DNA from: an uncultured Eubacteriales bacterium
GTDB lineage: Bacteria; Bacillota_A; Clostridia; Lachnospirales; Lachnospiraceae
Length of the DNA: 10,708 nt
Assembly (NCBI GenBank): GCA_902803345.1
Contig: CADCPV010000289.1
Location: forward strand, 1-10,708
Direction of reading: 5' to 3'
Positions 1 to 6,405 of this stretch are shown in pieces; position 1 is the stretch's first letter; every line of letters starts with the position of its first letter. The notes under the pieces are model-generated. The model was not told the origin of the DNA. It saw nothing but the letters and a program-made list of their open reading frames with translations, and did not search any database. The translations under genes and the position numbers were made by a program.

Positions 1-528
1 CACTGTCGGCTGCACATAGTAGGACTCGTACTCCGAAAAAGGCAGTTTATGCTTCGGATCGGGGCCGGACACCGCTTCCCGCTGCAGTTTCTCCGTAATC
101 CTCTTGCTGTTCTGGTGCTCCGCCGTGAAAACACGCGCCGTAAGGCCTTTCAGGTCCCATTCGGAATAAGTTTCCCCTCCGCCGTAGAAATGCTCCGACG
201 GATCCGACGGAATCGTGATAAAGAAACGGTTCGGAAGAAGCGGTTTTACGAGGATTTCCGCGTCCTTCTTTCCGCGCGCGCCTTCGTACCGAAGAACGGT
301 GTTTCCGTCCTCCTCCGAAAGCCGCAGGAGATATTCGACCGGCACGGAAGGGTCTTCGTAAATAAGAAGCATCCCGGCGGATTCCGGGTCCGCTGCCGTC
401 CCGGCAAAGCGCAGTTCCTTCCGATAAGTGAATTCCTCGTCATAAGAGAAGGATCCGTGCGACATCGTAAAGTTGTTTTGTCCGTATCCGATCGACAGCC
501 GGATGACAGAAGGGTCAGTAAAAAACAT
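1..528 (-). CDS. Family 31 glycoside hydrolase, N-terminal part (sulfoquinovosidase-like), partial
   Basis: The minus-strand frame is open from an ATG at 528 to the left edge, giving 176 residues with no stop; the C-terminal catalytic part lies outside the window. Residues 113-128 (HFYGGGETYSEWDLKG), followed by a VFTAEH segment near 133-138 and YYVQPT near 170-175, match the N-terminal beta-sandwich of GH31 enzymes. From memory the closest well-known pattern is E. coli YihQ (YGCGEQFSYFDLRG, WTSEQ, FPQPTF), which releases sulfoquinovose from its glycosides. The catalytic Asp residues and the sulfonate-binding Arg/Trp/Tyr that would separate a sulfoquinovosidase from an alpha-glucosidase or alpha-xylosidase are not visible. 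The start is supported by GAGG six bases upstream. I see no signal peptide, so it is probably cytoplasmic. It lies downstream of the aldo/keto reductase gene on the same strand, separated from it by a hairpin. Confidence 0.75.
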   Translation of the reverse strand, partial: MFFTDPSVIRLSIGYGQNNFTMSHGSFSYDEEFTYRKELRFAGTAADPESAGMLLIYEDPSVPVEYLLRLSEEDGNTVLRYEGARGKKDAEILVKPLLPNRFFITIPSDPSEHFYGGGETYSEWDLKGLTARVFTAEHQNSKRITEKLQREAVSGPDPKHKLPFSEYESYYVQPTV

Positions 529-546
529 GGCATACCTCACAGTTTC

Positions 547-579
547 CCCTGAGGCTGTCGCAAAAAGACAGCCTCAGGG
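547..579 (-). other. 13-bp intergenic hairpin without U-tract
   Basis: Bases 547-559 are perfectly complementary to 567-579, around a 7-base loop (560-566) that reads TTTTTGC on the minus strand. The hairpin sits between the stop of the aldo/keto reductase gene (596) and the start of the GH31 gene (528). Neither strand has a T-run after the stem, so it is not a canonical intrinsic terminator. The GH31 Shine-Dalgarno lies just after it. It could be a weak terminator, an RNA-stabilising or processing element, or an attenuator that sets the ratio of the two genes. Confidence 0.55.
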
Positions 580-595
580 AGAAAACCTGAATCCA

Positions 596-1522
596 TCACG
601 GCAGGCGGTTTCCTGCCGCAAGGTAAATTTCGTACCACTCTTTTCTCGTGAGCGTGAAGTCGCAGGCGCGCGCAGATTCACGGATGCGCTCCGGCTTCGT
701 CGTCCCGATGACAGCCTGCGTCTTGCCGGGATAGCGCAGGATCCACGCAAGCGCAACCGCCGTATTGGTAACACCTTTCTCCGCAGCGAGCTGATCGATC
801 TTCTCGTTCAGCTTTTCATAGCCCGGCGCGCCGAAGAAGACACCCTGGAAATAGCCGTGCTGCAGGGACGACCAGGCCTGGATCACGATATCATGAAGCC
901 GGCAATACTCAAAGGCACCCGCGCCTCGGACAATGCCCGGCTCGATCTGCATGTTGACATTGAAGCCTTCGTCCAAAGAGGGGGTAAATGCCGCAGAAAG
1001 CTGCAGCTGGTTCGCCGCAAGCGGCTGCTTCACGCACTTTTTCAGGAGTTCCATCTGGGACGGGTTCTGGTTCGAAACGCCGAACTCCAGGACCTTCCCC
1101 TGCGCTTCCAGAATATCAAAAGCCTCCGCAACCTCTTCGGGCTCCATCAAAGCATCCGGACGATGCAAAAGAAGCGAATCCAGGTGGTCGGTCTGAAGCC
1201 TTGAAAGGATCCCGTCAACCGAATTCAGGATATGCTCCTTCGAGAAATCAAAATAGTTGAAGCCGTCCGAATGAATTCCGCATTTGGACTGGATCCACAT
1301 TTTGTCCCGAAGATCCGGGCGCGCCGCTAAAAGTTCCCCGACAAGCGCTTCGCATTTTCCCCCGCCGTAGATGTCCGCAAGGTCAAAGGCATTGATTCCC
1401 TCCTCGAGGCAGGTCTCAACAAGGACCTCCAGTTCCGGAATGCTCAGCTGCGGAATGCGCATCAGGCCCGCAACCACCTCCGAAACCTGTACATTTTTTC
1501 TGCCGAATGAAATATACCGCAT
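596..1522 (-). CDS. YdhF-like aldo/keto reductase
   Basis: This predicts a 308-residue cytoplasmic NAD(P)H-dependent oxidoreductase with the aldo/keto reductase TIM-barrel. The family catalytic tetrad is present: Asp47 and Tyr52 in DLADIYGG, Lys80 in SKCG, and His120 in LLLHRPD. The C-terminal segment IGTTKPERI fits the cofactor-phosphate loop. Overall pattern and length resemble E. coli YdhF (DHADIYGG, VSKCGI, LLIHRPD). The substrate is not known. The start was set at 1522 because AGGAGGG lies seven bases upstream; the frame stays open to an ATG at 1564 but that start has no better ribosome site. It is followed by a hairpin and a GH31 gene on the same strand, so a role in sugar-aldehyde reduction is possible, but that is inference from position only. 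Confidence 0.88.
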   Translation of the reverse strand: MRYISFGRKNVQVSEVVAGLMRIPQLSIPELEVLVETCLEEGINAFDLADIYGGGKCEALVGELLAARPDLRDKMWIQSKCGIHSDGFNYFDFSKEHILNSVDGILSRLQTDHLDSLLLHRPDALMEPEEVAEAFDILEAQGKVLEFGVSNQNPSQMELLKKCVKQPLAANQLQLSAAFTPSLDEGFNVNMQIEPGIVRGAGAFEYCRLHDIVIQAWSSLQHGYFQGVFFGAPGYEKLNEKIDQLAAEKGVTNTAVALAWILRYPGKTQAVIGTTKPERIRESARACDFTLTRKEWYEIYLAAGNRLP

Positions 1523-1594
1523 GTATTGTCCCTCCTGTGTTGTATTTTCCCGCCGGCCTTTCACGATCGCCGCACGGGTTTATGAGTTACCTAT

Positions 1595-1623
1595 AAAGTA
1601 TCACATCCGGCCTGCAAAATCAA
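1595..1623 (-). promoter_or_regulatory. Possible promoter of the aldo/keto reductase gene
   Basis: On the minus strand, TTGATT (1623-1618) is followed 17 bp later by TACTTT (1600-1595). An overlapping alternative is TTGCAG with TATAGG and a 16-bp spacer. The -10 matches are weak. Position upstream of the gene start at 1522, in the gap after the GNAT stop, is the main support. Confidence 0.35.
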
Positions 1624-1639
1624 CCGGAACAGCGTCGAT

Positions 1640-2134
1640 TCAGCCGCCGTTCCGTTCATAGGCAATCCGGGGGTCGCCGTTCGCAAGATAAATAATCCCC
1701 CGGCGTGAGAATCCCGCCTTTTCGAGTGCCCGCTGCATCACATAGTTGTCTGCATGCGTGTCGATCCGGATATGATGAAACAGGGGTTCTGCAAAATCAA
1801 GCGCCGAGCTGAGAATTCCGTGCCTGGTTCCGTCCGATCCGATGCTGTGAATCGTAGCATAAGGCAAATCGGAAAGCCAGCTGCCGTCTTCGATATAGCT
1901 GTAGGTTGGGTCCGGCTCCGTAAAAAGCGCAAAAGCGCCGACAGCCGGTGCTCCTTCATCCGCCGTCACAAGATACAGATGCCCTGCCCGGATGTCCTGA
2001 AGCAGAAGTTCCTCCTCCGGACTCGTATCACCCCATTGGTTCGGGTTATCATGTGCACGCATAAAAGACCTTGCCGCCTTATAAATCCGGCGAAGCTCCG
2101 GAAAATCCTGCAGGTTTGCTTTTCTGATCTTCAT
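1640..2134 (-). CDS. GNAT-family N-acetyltransferase
   Basis: This predicts a 164-residue protein with the GNAT layout. An N-terminal MKIRKANLQDFPEL strand-helix is followed by a central strand reading LYLVTADEGAPAVGAFALF (about 53-71), then the acetyl-CoA region IHSIGSDGTRHGILSSALDFA (about 95-115), and a C-terminal block IDTHADNYVMQRALEKAGF (124-142) with a terminal AYER. The IDTH-DN-MQ-KAGF pattern is common in small bacterial acetyltransferases acting on amino groups of small molecules or proteins. Family membership is fairly safe; the substrate cannot be read from sequence. GGAGGG five bases upstream supports the ATG at 2134. A terminator at 2190-2230 separates it from the pmbA-like gene upstream, so it needs its own promoter or readthrough; I see no convincing promoter in 2135-2190. 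Confidence 0.87.
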   Translation of the reverse strand: MKIRKANLQDFPELRRIYKAARSFMRAHDNPNQWGDTSPEEELLLQDIRAGHLYLVTADEGAPAVGAFALFTEPDPTYSYIEDGSWLSDLPYATIHSIGSDGTRHGILSSALDFAEPLFHHIRIDTHADNYVMQRALEKAGFSRRGIIYLANGDPRIAYERNGG

Positions 2135-2189
2135 GCTGTCCCTCCCTGCTTTAACGCACCGCCTGCCGCATGGGGTAAGCGCGCCTGTG

Positions 2190-2230
2190 AAAAAAAGCCC
2201 CGGCAGAAGACCTTCCGTCCTCCGCCGGGG
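2190..2230 (-). terminator. Intrinsic terminator of the tldD-pmbA pair
   Basis: On the minus strand CCCCGGC (2230-2224) pairs with GCCGGGG (2204-2198), with some additional inner pairing, and is followed by a run of seven T (2196-2190). It lies 12 bases past the pmbA-like stop codon, which fits rho-independent termination of that operon. Confidence 0.85.
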
Positions 2231-2242
2231 TTGTAATAAAGT

Positions 2243-3517
2243 TTATGCAATCCCTGTGATTTTCAGGTTTTTCAGCCTGGTCACACGCGGAATCACAAAG
2301 TTGTTGTACTGTACGGTTTCTTTGGAGAATTCCATCGTCGGGACTGCTTCCGCCATCTGGCCGGTCACAGAGCCGCCGCTGACAATACGGACTTCTCCGT
2401 TCTGATGCAGATACCCGAGACGGATTTCGCCTGCGATATCGCCGCCCATGGGATCGACCTGGAAATCGGAGAATTCCACGACCTCAAGATAATCGCCCGT
2501 GCGGACTTCCGCTTCGGTCTTTTTGCCGCCTTCGAATACAAAATTGTGGACAATCGAGCTGTCTCCCGCACCGAGATACTGGCAGAACCGGCGGTGACCC
2601 CAGATGTTCTTTGCGACGCCGTTTTCGATCAGGACCCGGTCCGTAATCGCTGCGCCTTCATCGTCGATCGGGTAATCGGAGGAAGAATTCGGCAGAGAGG
2701 ATACGGCCTTCATCGTAATCCGGTCGCCTGTGACATTTTCGACGATTTCCTTCCCGGTTTCCCAGTCGGAAAGCCGCATGTAAATCATGTCGGAACTCAT
2801 CTTGTCGGCGAAATACTCATAAATATTCACCGAATCTTCCGTGGAGAAAAGCACGTCGAAAGTTTCCAGCTTCGGCGTCGGTTCGGTCACAAGCCGGTCT
2901 TTCGCGTACTGAAGCACCTTCTCAATATCGCTCTGAAGACGGTCCTTGTCGCAGGTTCCGGAACGGTACATCCGGTACAGTTCAATCTCATGGCCTTCCG
3001 ACCTGGCGTTGACGACGACTTCGATCATGGAGCTCGGGTAACGGACCGTATACTCCACGCCGTTCGAGTTCAGGTAATGGCGCGTCATCTCCTTCACGAA
3101 AATTTCATAGGAGTTAATGTCCTCGGTTGCCGTCTCCTTCACTTCCGCCATCGCGGTGATGAAATCCTTTGAGATCGCAGCCGTATCAACTTCCCCAAGT
3201 TCCGGCGAGACGACCGGCTTGTCGTTCAGGCGGTATTCGGGGTTCTTCACGAGAGAAGCCTGGAAATAGATATCGGAAAGCGTTTTTTCGATCTCCTTAT
3301 CCGTCGCGCCCGGCGAAATCTCGCCGGATGCTGAGCCGAGAAGTCCCTCGGGAAGCGCGCGGTAAAGGGTAACGCCGTAGGTTTTGATATCGGTGATGCG
3401 GTTCTGGTCCAGTTCATGCCGGATGAAATAGAATTCCCAGCCGCGGGTCGTATTTTCCGTAAGCTCCCAGGTATCGCACCCGAGCGCCTTGATTTTTTCC
3501 TGTATCAGTCTAAGCAT
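2243..3517 (-). CDS. pmbA: PmbA/TldE-like subunit of a TldD-type metalloprotease
   Basis: This predicts a 424-residue cytoplasmic protein of the TldD/PmbA (peptidase U62) family. The C-terminal half shows the family block: DGNITMKAV-like NVTGDRITMKAVSSLP (about 261-276), an ITDRVLIENGVAKN segment (about 291-304), and near 357-388 a PMGGDIAGEIRLGY and GGSVTGQM region. It lacks the HExxxH zinc motif, as expected for the PmbA-type partner that forms a heterodimer with TldD. In E. coli the pair degrades unfolded peptides and processes the microcin B17 precursor. The start at 3517 overlaps the TAA of the tldD-like gene by one base (TAATG), which implies translational coupling; the frame is open upstream inside tldD but has no reason to be used. 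A terminator follows directly. Confidence 0.88.
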   Translation of the reverse strand: MLRLIQEKIKALGCDTWELTENTTRGWEFYFIRHELDQNRITDIKTYGVTLYRALPEGLLGSASGEISPGATDKEIEKTLSDIYFQASLVKNPEYRLNDKPVVSPELGEVDTAAISKDFITAMAEVKETATEDINSYEIFVKEMTRHYLNSNGVEYTVRYPSSMIEVVVNARSEGHEIELYRMYRSGTCDKDRLQSDIEKVLQYAKDRLVTEPTPKLETFDVLFSTEDSVNIYEYFADKMSSDMIYMRLSDWETGKEIVENVTGDRITMKAVSSLPNSSSDYPIDDEGAAITDRVLIENGVAKNIWGHRRFCQYLGAGDSSIVHNFVFEGGKKTEAEVRTGDYLEVVEFSDFQVDPMGGDIAGEIRLGYLHQNGEVRIVSGGSVTGQMAEAVPTMEFSKETVQYNNFVIPRVTRLKNLKITGIA

Positions 3518-4950
3518 TATCCGAGCCTCGCTTTCGTCTTGAGATACGGGCCGCCGTCGGCCACTTTGACCCATTCCTTATGGCCCTTGCCGCAGGCGCC
3601 GTTGCCGTCCACCTTGCGGTCTACGGAGGCCATGGAGATACCGCCGAGAAGATCCGGAACGTATCCGGTCATAACGACAGGTGAGACGACTTTTCCGGTG
3701 AATGCGCCGTCTTTGATCTCGTAGCCTCGTGCCACGATACACTGAATGCCCCAGTGTTTCGGATCTTCCATGCCCGACTCAGTGCTCTTCAAGAGGTACC
3801 CGTGCTTCACGGATGCCACCATCTCATCGAGCGTGCTTTCGCCGGAATCAAAGATCGTATTGGTCATGCGGGTATAGGCCTTGTGCGAGAAACTCTCGCG
3901 CTTTCCGTTTCCGGTCGGCTTTGTTCCGAGCCGGAGCGCCGACAGTGCGTCGCAGATGCCGGTCCGAAGGATGCCGTGATCGATCTCGATGACATCGCCC
4001 GCAAGCGTTCCCTCGTCGTCAAACACATAAGCCGCGACGCTCTCGTCGCAGAGCGCGCCTTCATGCATCGTACAGAGGTCCGACCCGACGCGTTTTCCGA
4101 TATATTCGGCGCCCAGCGCGCGCTTCTTGACAAACATATCCATTTCCACGCCATGGCCGAAAGCTTCGTGCGCGATCAGGCCGCTGATGCCGGGGTCGGT
4201 GATGATTTCATACTCGCCGGGCACGATTTTTTCGGAGCCGAGCACTTCTTCCATGGTCTTCGGAATCCTTTCGAGGACATCCGAAAGTCCTGAAAGCACT
4301 TCGGGTCCGCAGCAGCCGGAAACGCCTTCGTAAGCGAATTTGATTTCGCCCGCGTCACTCGGCGCATAGGACGCGCAGTTGCCTTCCGTATAGACGTAGC
4401 TTTGGCGAAGAAAACGGTTTTTGCTGATAAACATCTTGGAAATGTGGGTGGAACTCGTCCGCAGCATACAGTCCAGAGCGCGCGGAATGATCTCCATGCC
4501 CCGGTCCGAAAGCGCAGTCAGGTTTTCCACGAGTGCTTTCATATCCTCTTCTTCCGGGAGCCGTTCGGTTTCTTTTTCCACAAAAAGTTCCAGCGCTTCG
4601 TCATCAAGGATTCCGGTCTCATAGGCCTTCGTTCCGGTCAGCGCCATCAGGTCAAACTGCTTCTGAAGTTCCCGGGTGATTTCTTCCGCCAGGTCTTCGA
4701 TTGACGACGGAACCTCGTTGAAGGCATATTCGCTGTACTGTCTGTTCTTTGCGACGCGGACGACATTGCCGCGTTCGGTCGTCATGTTTTTACCCGAAAC
4801 ATTCTTGCTTCTCTGGGAAATGGAGACGGAAAATCCCACAGAATCAGTGGAAAGCACGCTGACATAGTCAAACGAGCGTCCGAGGATCTCCGTGAGCGCC
4901 TTCATTCCGGGGGCAAGCGCCTCGAGATAGGGAGAAAAAGGTGCTTTCAT
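3517..4950 (-). CDS. tldD: TldD-like zinc metalloprotease subunit
   Basis: This predicts 477 residues, close to the usual TldD length. The zinc motif HEAFGH sits at 261-266, and the C-terminal block ending in ACGKGHKEWVKVADGGPYL (452-470) supplies the conserved Cys453, known in this family as a further metal ligand. Other family blocks are RMTNTIFDSG (361-370) and a GGISMASVDRKVDG stretch (436-449). It would be the catalytic half of a cytoplasmic heterodimer with the pmbA-like product encoded immediately downstream with a 1-nt overlap. The start at 4950 follows AAAGGA and lies about 47 bases below a strong promoter -10. The frame is open for 142 more codons upstream, but that extension crosses the promoter and is the antisense of the His-rich gene, so I rejected it. 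No natural product or toxin substrate gene is visible nearby. Confidence 0.9.
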   Translation of the reverse strand: MKAPFSPYLEALAPGMKALTEILGRSFDYVSVLSTDSVGFSVSISQRSKNVSGKNMTTERGNVVRVAKNRQYSEYAFNEVPSSIEDLAEEITRELQKQFDLMALTGTKAYETGILDDEALELFVEKETERLPEEEDMKALVENLTALSDRGMEIIPRALDCMLRTSSTHISKMFISKNRFLRQSYVYTEGNCASYAPSDAGEIKFAYEGVSGCCGPEVLSGLSDVLERIPKTMEEVLGSEKIVPGEYEIITDPGISGLIAHEAFGHGVEMDMFVKKRALGAEYIGKRVGSDLCTMHEGALCDESVAAYVFDDEGTLAGDVIEIDHGILRTGICDALSALRLGTKPTGNGKRESFSHKAYTRMTNTIFDSGESTLDEMVASVKHGYLLKSTESGMEDPKHWGIQCIVARGYEIKDGAFTGKVVSPVVMTGYVPDLLGGISMASVDRKVDGNGACGKGHKEWVKVADGGPYLKTKARLG

Positions 4951-4996
4951 CTTGAAACTGTTCCTTTCTGCTGCTTTTTGCAGTGATGATGGGTCT

Positions 4997-5025
4997 ATTT
5001 TACACTGTTTCCGGAAAATGTGCAA
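4997..5025 (-). promoter_or_regulatory. Promoter of the tldD-pmbA pair
   Basis: On the minus strand TTGCAC (5025-5020) is separated by exactly 17 bp from TAAAAT (5002-4997), with TG directly before the -10. This leaves a leader of roughly 40 bases before the tldD start at 4950. No copy of the TTGTATATACAAG operator is found beside it, so it is probably outside the CODH regulon. Confidence 0.72.
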
Positions 5026-5102
5026 TGCCCTTTTTCCATGCGGGGCTCCGATATAAAAGGTCGTTATTGTGTTCGGCCGGGGGCCTTCTTTTGATTTTCC
5101 TC

Positions 5103-5131
5103 TTGATATTTGGATCCAACTTGTATATACT
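5103..5131 (+). promoter_or_regulatory. Promoter of the nickel/corrinoid/GntR operon
   Basis: TTGATA (5103-5108) and TATACT (5126-5131) are separated by 17 bp, a near-consensus sigma-A promoter. The -10 box lies within the imperfect operator palindrome at 5118-5135, so a bound repressor would exclude RNA polymerase. Transcription would start near 5138 and give a leader of about 50 bases to the His-rich gene. Confidence 0.75.
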
Positions 5132-5135
5132 TGTT
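5118..5135. promoter_or_regulatory. Predicted GntR operator, site A (overlaps -10)
   Basis: AACTTGTATATACTTGTT matches the perfect palindrome at 7236-7253 in 16 of 18 positions; the two differences are in the right arm. HutC-type GntR proteins typically bind short palindromes with a GTxTAxAC-like core, and this core is GTATATAC. The site covers the -10 of the operon that encodes the GntR protein, which suggests autorepression. Binding is inferred, not shown. Confidence 0.65.
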
Positions 5136-5187
5136 TTAGAAAAATCAAAACACAACCCATTATCAAACTTCGGAAGGAGACTGTATC

Positions 5188-5517
5188 ATGCACGAACACG
5201 AAGATCATCTCGACCATGAATGCGAACACGATCATGAACATGAGCACGATCACGATCACGAACATCATCATGACCACGCGCATCATCATGAACATCACCA
5301 CCACGATCACGATGCCGCCGGTGCGGATACGCTGACTGCGGTTCTCGGCTATATGCTCGATCACAACATGCATCACTGCGAAGAACTCAAAGGCATTTCC
5401 GAAAAGCTCTCTTCGGAAGGCAAAGCGGAAGCCGCCGAAACGCTTCTTCTGGGCACGAAACTTTTCGATCAGGCAAACGAAAAGCTCGCTGCCGCGCTCG
5501 CTCTTTTGAAAGAATAA
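5188..5517 (+). CDS. Histidine-rich metal-binding protein, putative nickel carrier
   Basis: This predicts a 109-residue protein. Residues 1-42 contain 22 His alternating mainly with Asp/Glu, plus Cys12, a metal-binding tail of the sort found on nickel chaperones and storage proteins (HypB, SlyD, UreE, CooJ). Residues 47-109 form a non-repetitive alpha-helical domain beginning TAVLGYMLDHNMHHCEEL, with another HNMHHC cluster (about 59-64) and ending in an Ala/Leu-rich helix. I do not recognise a named family for this domain. The ATG at 5188 follows GGAAGGAG at a normal distance. It is the first gene of an operon with a CooT-like gene 34 bases downstream, which points to nickel supply for CODH. 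CooJ of Rhodospirillum rubrum has its His-rich stretch at the C-terminus, so this is the reverse layout and possibly an analogue rather than an orthologue. Confidence 0.85.
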   Translation: MHEHEDHLDHECEHDHEHEHDHDHEHHHDHAHHHEHHHHDHDAAGADTLTAVLGYMLDHNMHHCEELKGISEKLSSEGKAEAAETLLLGTKLFDQANEKLAAALALLKE

Positions 5518-5551
5518 TTCAGAAAATCATTCGAAAAGGAGGCATCCGGGT

Positions 5552-5740
5552 ATGTGCTTATCGAACGTCTATCTTGTTTCCGACGACGATGAAAAGCTTG
5601 TCTGCGAGTACGCGCAAAGCGTTGCCGTAGAAGGAGACAAAATCCTTCTGACCGACGTGATCGGCCAGGAAATTACCGTTGTCGGCACCATTTTAAGCGT
5701 AGACCTCATTAAAAACCAGATCAGGGTGAAAGAAGGCTGA
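5552..5740 (+). CDS. cooT: CooT-like nickel-binding protein
   Basis: This predicts 62 residues starting MCLSNVYLV and rich in beta-strands, ending in ILSVDLIKNQIRVKEG. It fits the small CooT family (about 60-66 residues), whose conserved Cys2 binds nickel in R. rubrum CooT and which contributes to CODH maturation. Cys2 is present here, and a second Cys18 lies in LVCEYAQ. The ATG at 5552 follows AAAAGGAGG. The gene lies between the His-rich protein and the corrinoid protein on one transcript, and the CODH gene itself is in the next unit. Homologues also occur beside corrinoid methyltransferase genes, so a role tied to the corrinoid protein cannot be excluded. Confidence 0.83.
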   Translation: MCLSNVYLVSDDDEKLVCEYAQSVAVEGDKILLTDVIGQEITVVGTILSVDLIKNQIRVKEG

Positions 5741-5761
5741 TTTTCATAAGGAAGGAAAAAG

Positions 5762-6403
5762 ATGCCGTCGGATCGCGAGAGACTCGTTACATCACTTGCA
5801 CAGCTGAATATGAAAGCTGTTCTGGAAAGCACGGATAAACTTCTTTCCCTCGGTGTCCCGGGCGAAGAAATCTTCGCGCTTCTTCAGCGCGGAATGGATC
5901 TCGTGAACAACAGCTGCACCGCCGGAGAATACTTCATTGCCGATCTGATCATGGCAAACAATATCTACCGCGAGGCGCTGGATCACCTGACCCGCAGCAA
6001 TCCCGCCGGTGCAATCGGCGGAATGGGGAAGGTTTTGATGGGCACCGTCCAGGGCGATATCCATGATCTCGGCAAAAACCTGATCGCCCTTCTCCTGCGA
6101 AACGGCGGATTTGAAGTGACGGATCTCGGCGTGAGTGTTCCGCCGGAGCGCTTCTCCTCGGCGGTTCTGACCGAAGCGCCGGACCTTCTCATCATCTCCG
6201 GAACCCTTTCCGGCAGCGAAATCATGATGGCGCGGACCATTGAAGCGATCGAGGATATCGGCGCAAGGTCCGCGGTTCGGATTATTCTGGGCGGAAACTG
6301 CATCAACGAACGGCAGGCACTGATGATCGGCGCAGACGCATATTCCCGCGATATTCTGGACTGTGTCCGCCTCTCAAGGCAGCTCGTTTTAGGGGAGGGC
6401 TGA
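5762..6403 (+). CDS. Stand-alone corrinoid (B12)-binding protein
   Basis: This predicts 213 residues in two domains. The N-terminal helical bundle (about 1-82) carries the usual SCTAGEYFIADLIMAN segment, and the Rossmann-like B12-binding domain (about 88-213) carries GTVQGDIHDLGKN with the DxHxxG motif at 99-104. His101 would be the lower cobalt ligand. SGTLSGS (146-152) and LGGNC (176-180) match the Ser and Gly-Gly positions that line the corrinoid nucleotide tail. The family includes MtaC/MtbC/MttC-type methyl carriers that work with a substrate methyltransferase. No methyltransferase or corrinoid reactivase gene is in the window. The gene is 21 bases after cooT and 2 bases before the GntR gene, so its expression is tied to CODH regulation. 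Its role may be methyl transfer with an unlinked partner, or sensing; the sequence does not decide. Confidence 0.9.
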   Translation: MPSDRERLVTSLAQLNMKAVLESTDKLLSLGVPGEEIFALLQRGMDLVNNSCTAGEYFIADLIMANNIYREALDHLTRSNPAGAIGGMGKVLMGTVQGDIHDLGKNLIALLLRNGGFEVTDLGVSVPPERFSSAVLTEAPDLLIISGTLSGSEIMMARTIEAIEDIGARSAVRIILGGNCINERQALMIGADAYSRDILDCVRLSRQLVLGEG

Positions 6404-6405
6404 TC

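Noticed and set aside
49..552. A plus-strand open frame of 167 codons at the left end.
   Set aside because: It is rich in Arg and has no recognisable motif, while the minus strand encodes a clear GH31 N-terminus over the same bases.
1523..1564. A longer N-terminus (14 more residues) for the aldo/keto reductase.
   Set aside because: It would place the AGGAGGG ribosome site inside the coding region, and the added residues do not resemble the family.
5026..5102. GC-rich inverted stretches around GGCCGGGGGCC between the divergent promoters.
   Set aside because: The pairing is short and lacks a T-run on either strand, so I do not call a terminator or riboswitch.
5188..5313. A low-complexity CAT/CAC/GAT/GAA stretch that could be mistaken for a tandem repeat or short CRISPR-like array.
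   Set aside because: There is no fixed unit or spacer; the pattern follows from alternating His and acidic codons in one open frame with a ribosome site.
4951..5376. A 142-codon upstream extension of the tldD-like frame, giving a Met/Val-rich, membrane-like N-terminus.
   Set aside because: The extension is the antisense of the His-codon-rich gene (CAT/CAC read backwards gives Met and Val) and crosses the tldD promoter at 4997-5025. The start at 4950 has a ribosome site and gives the normal family length.
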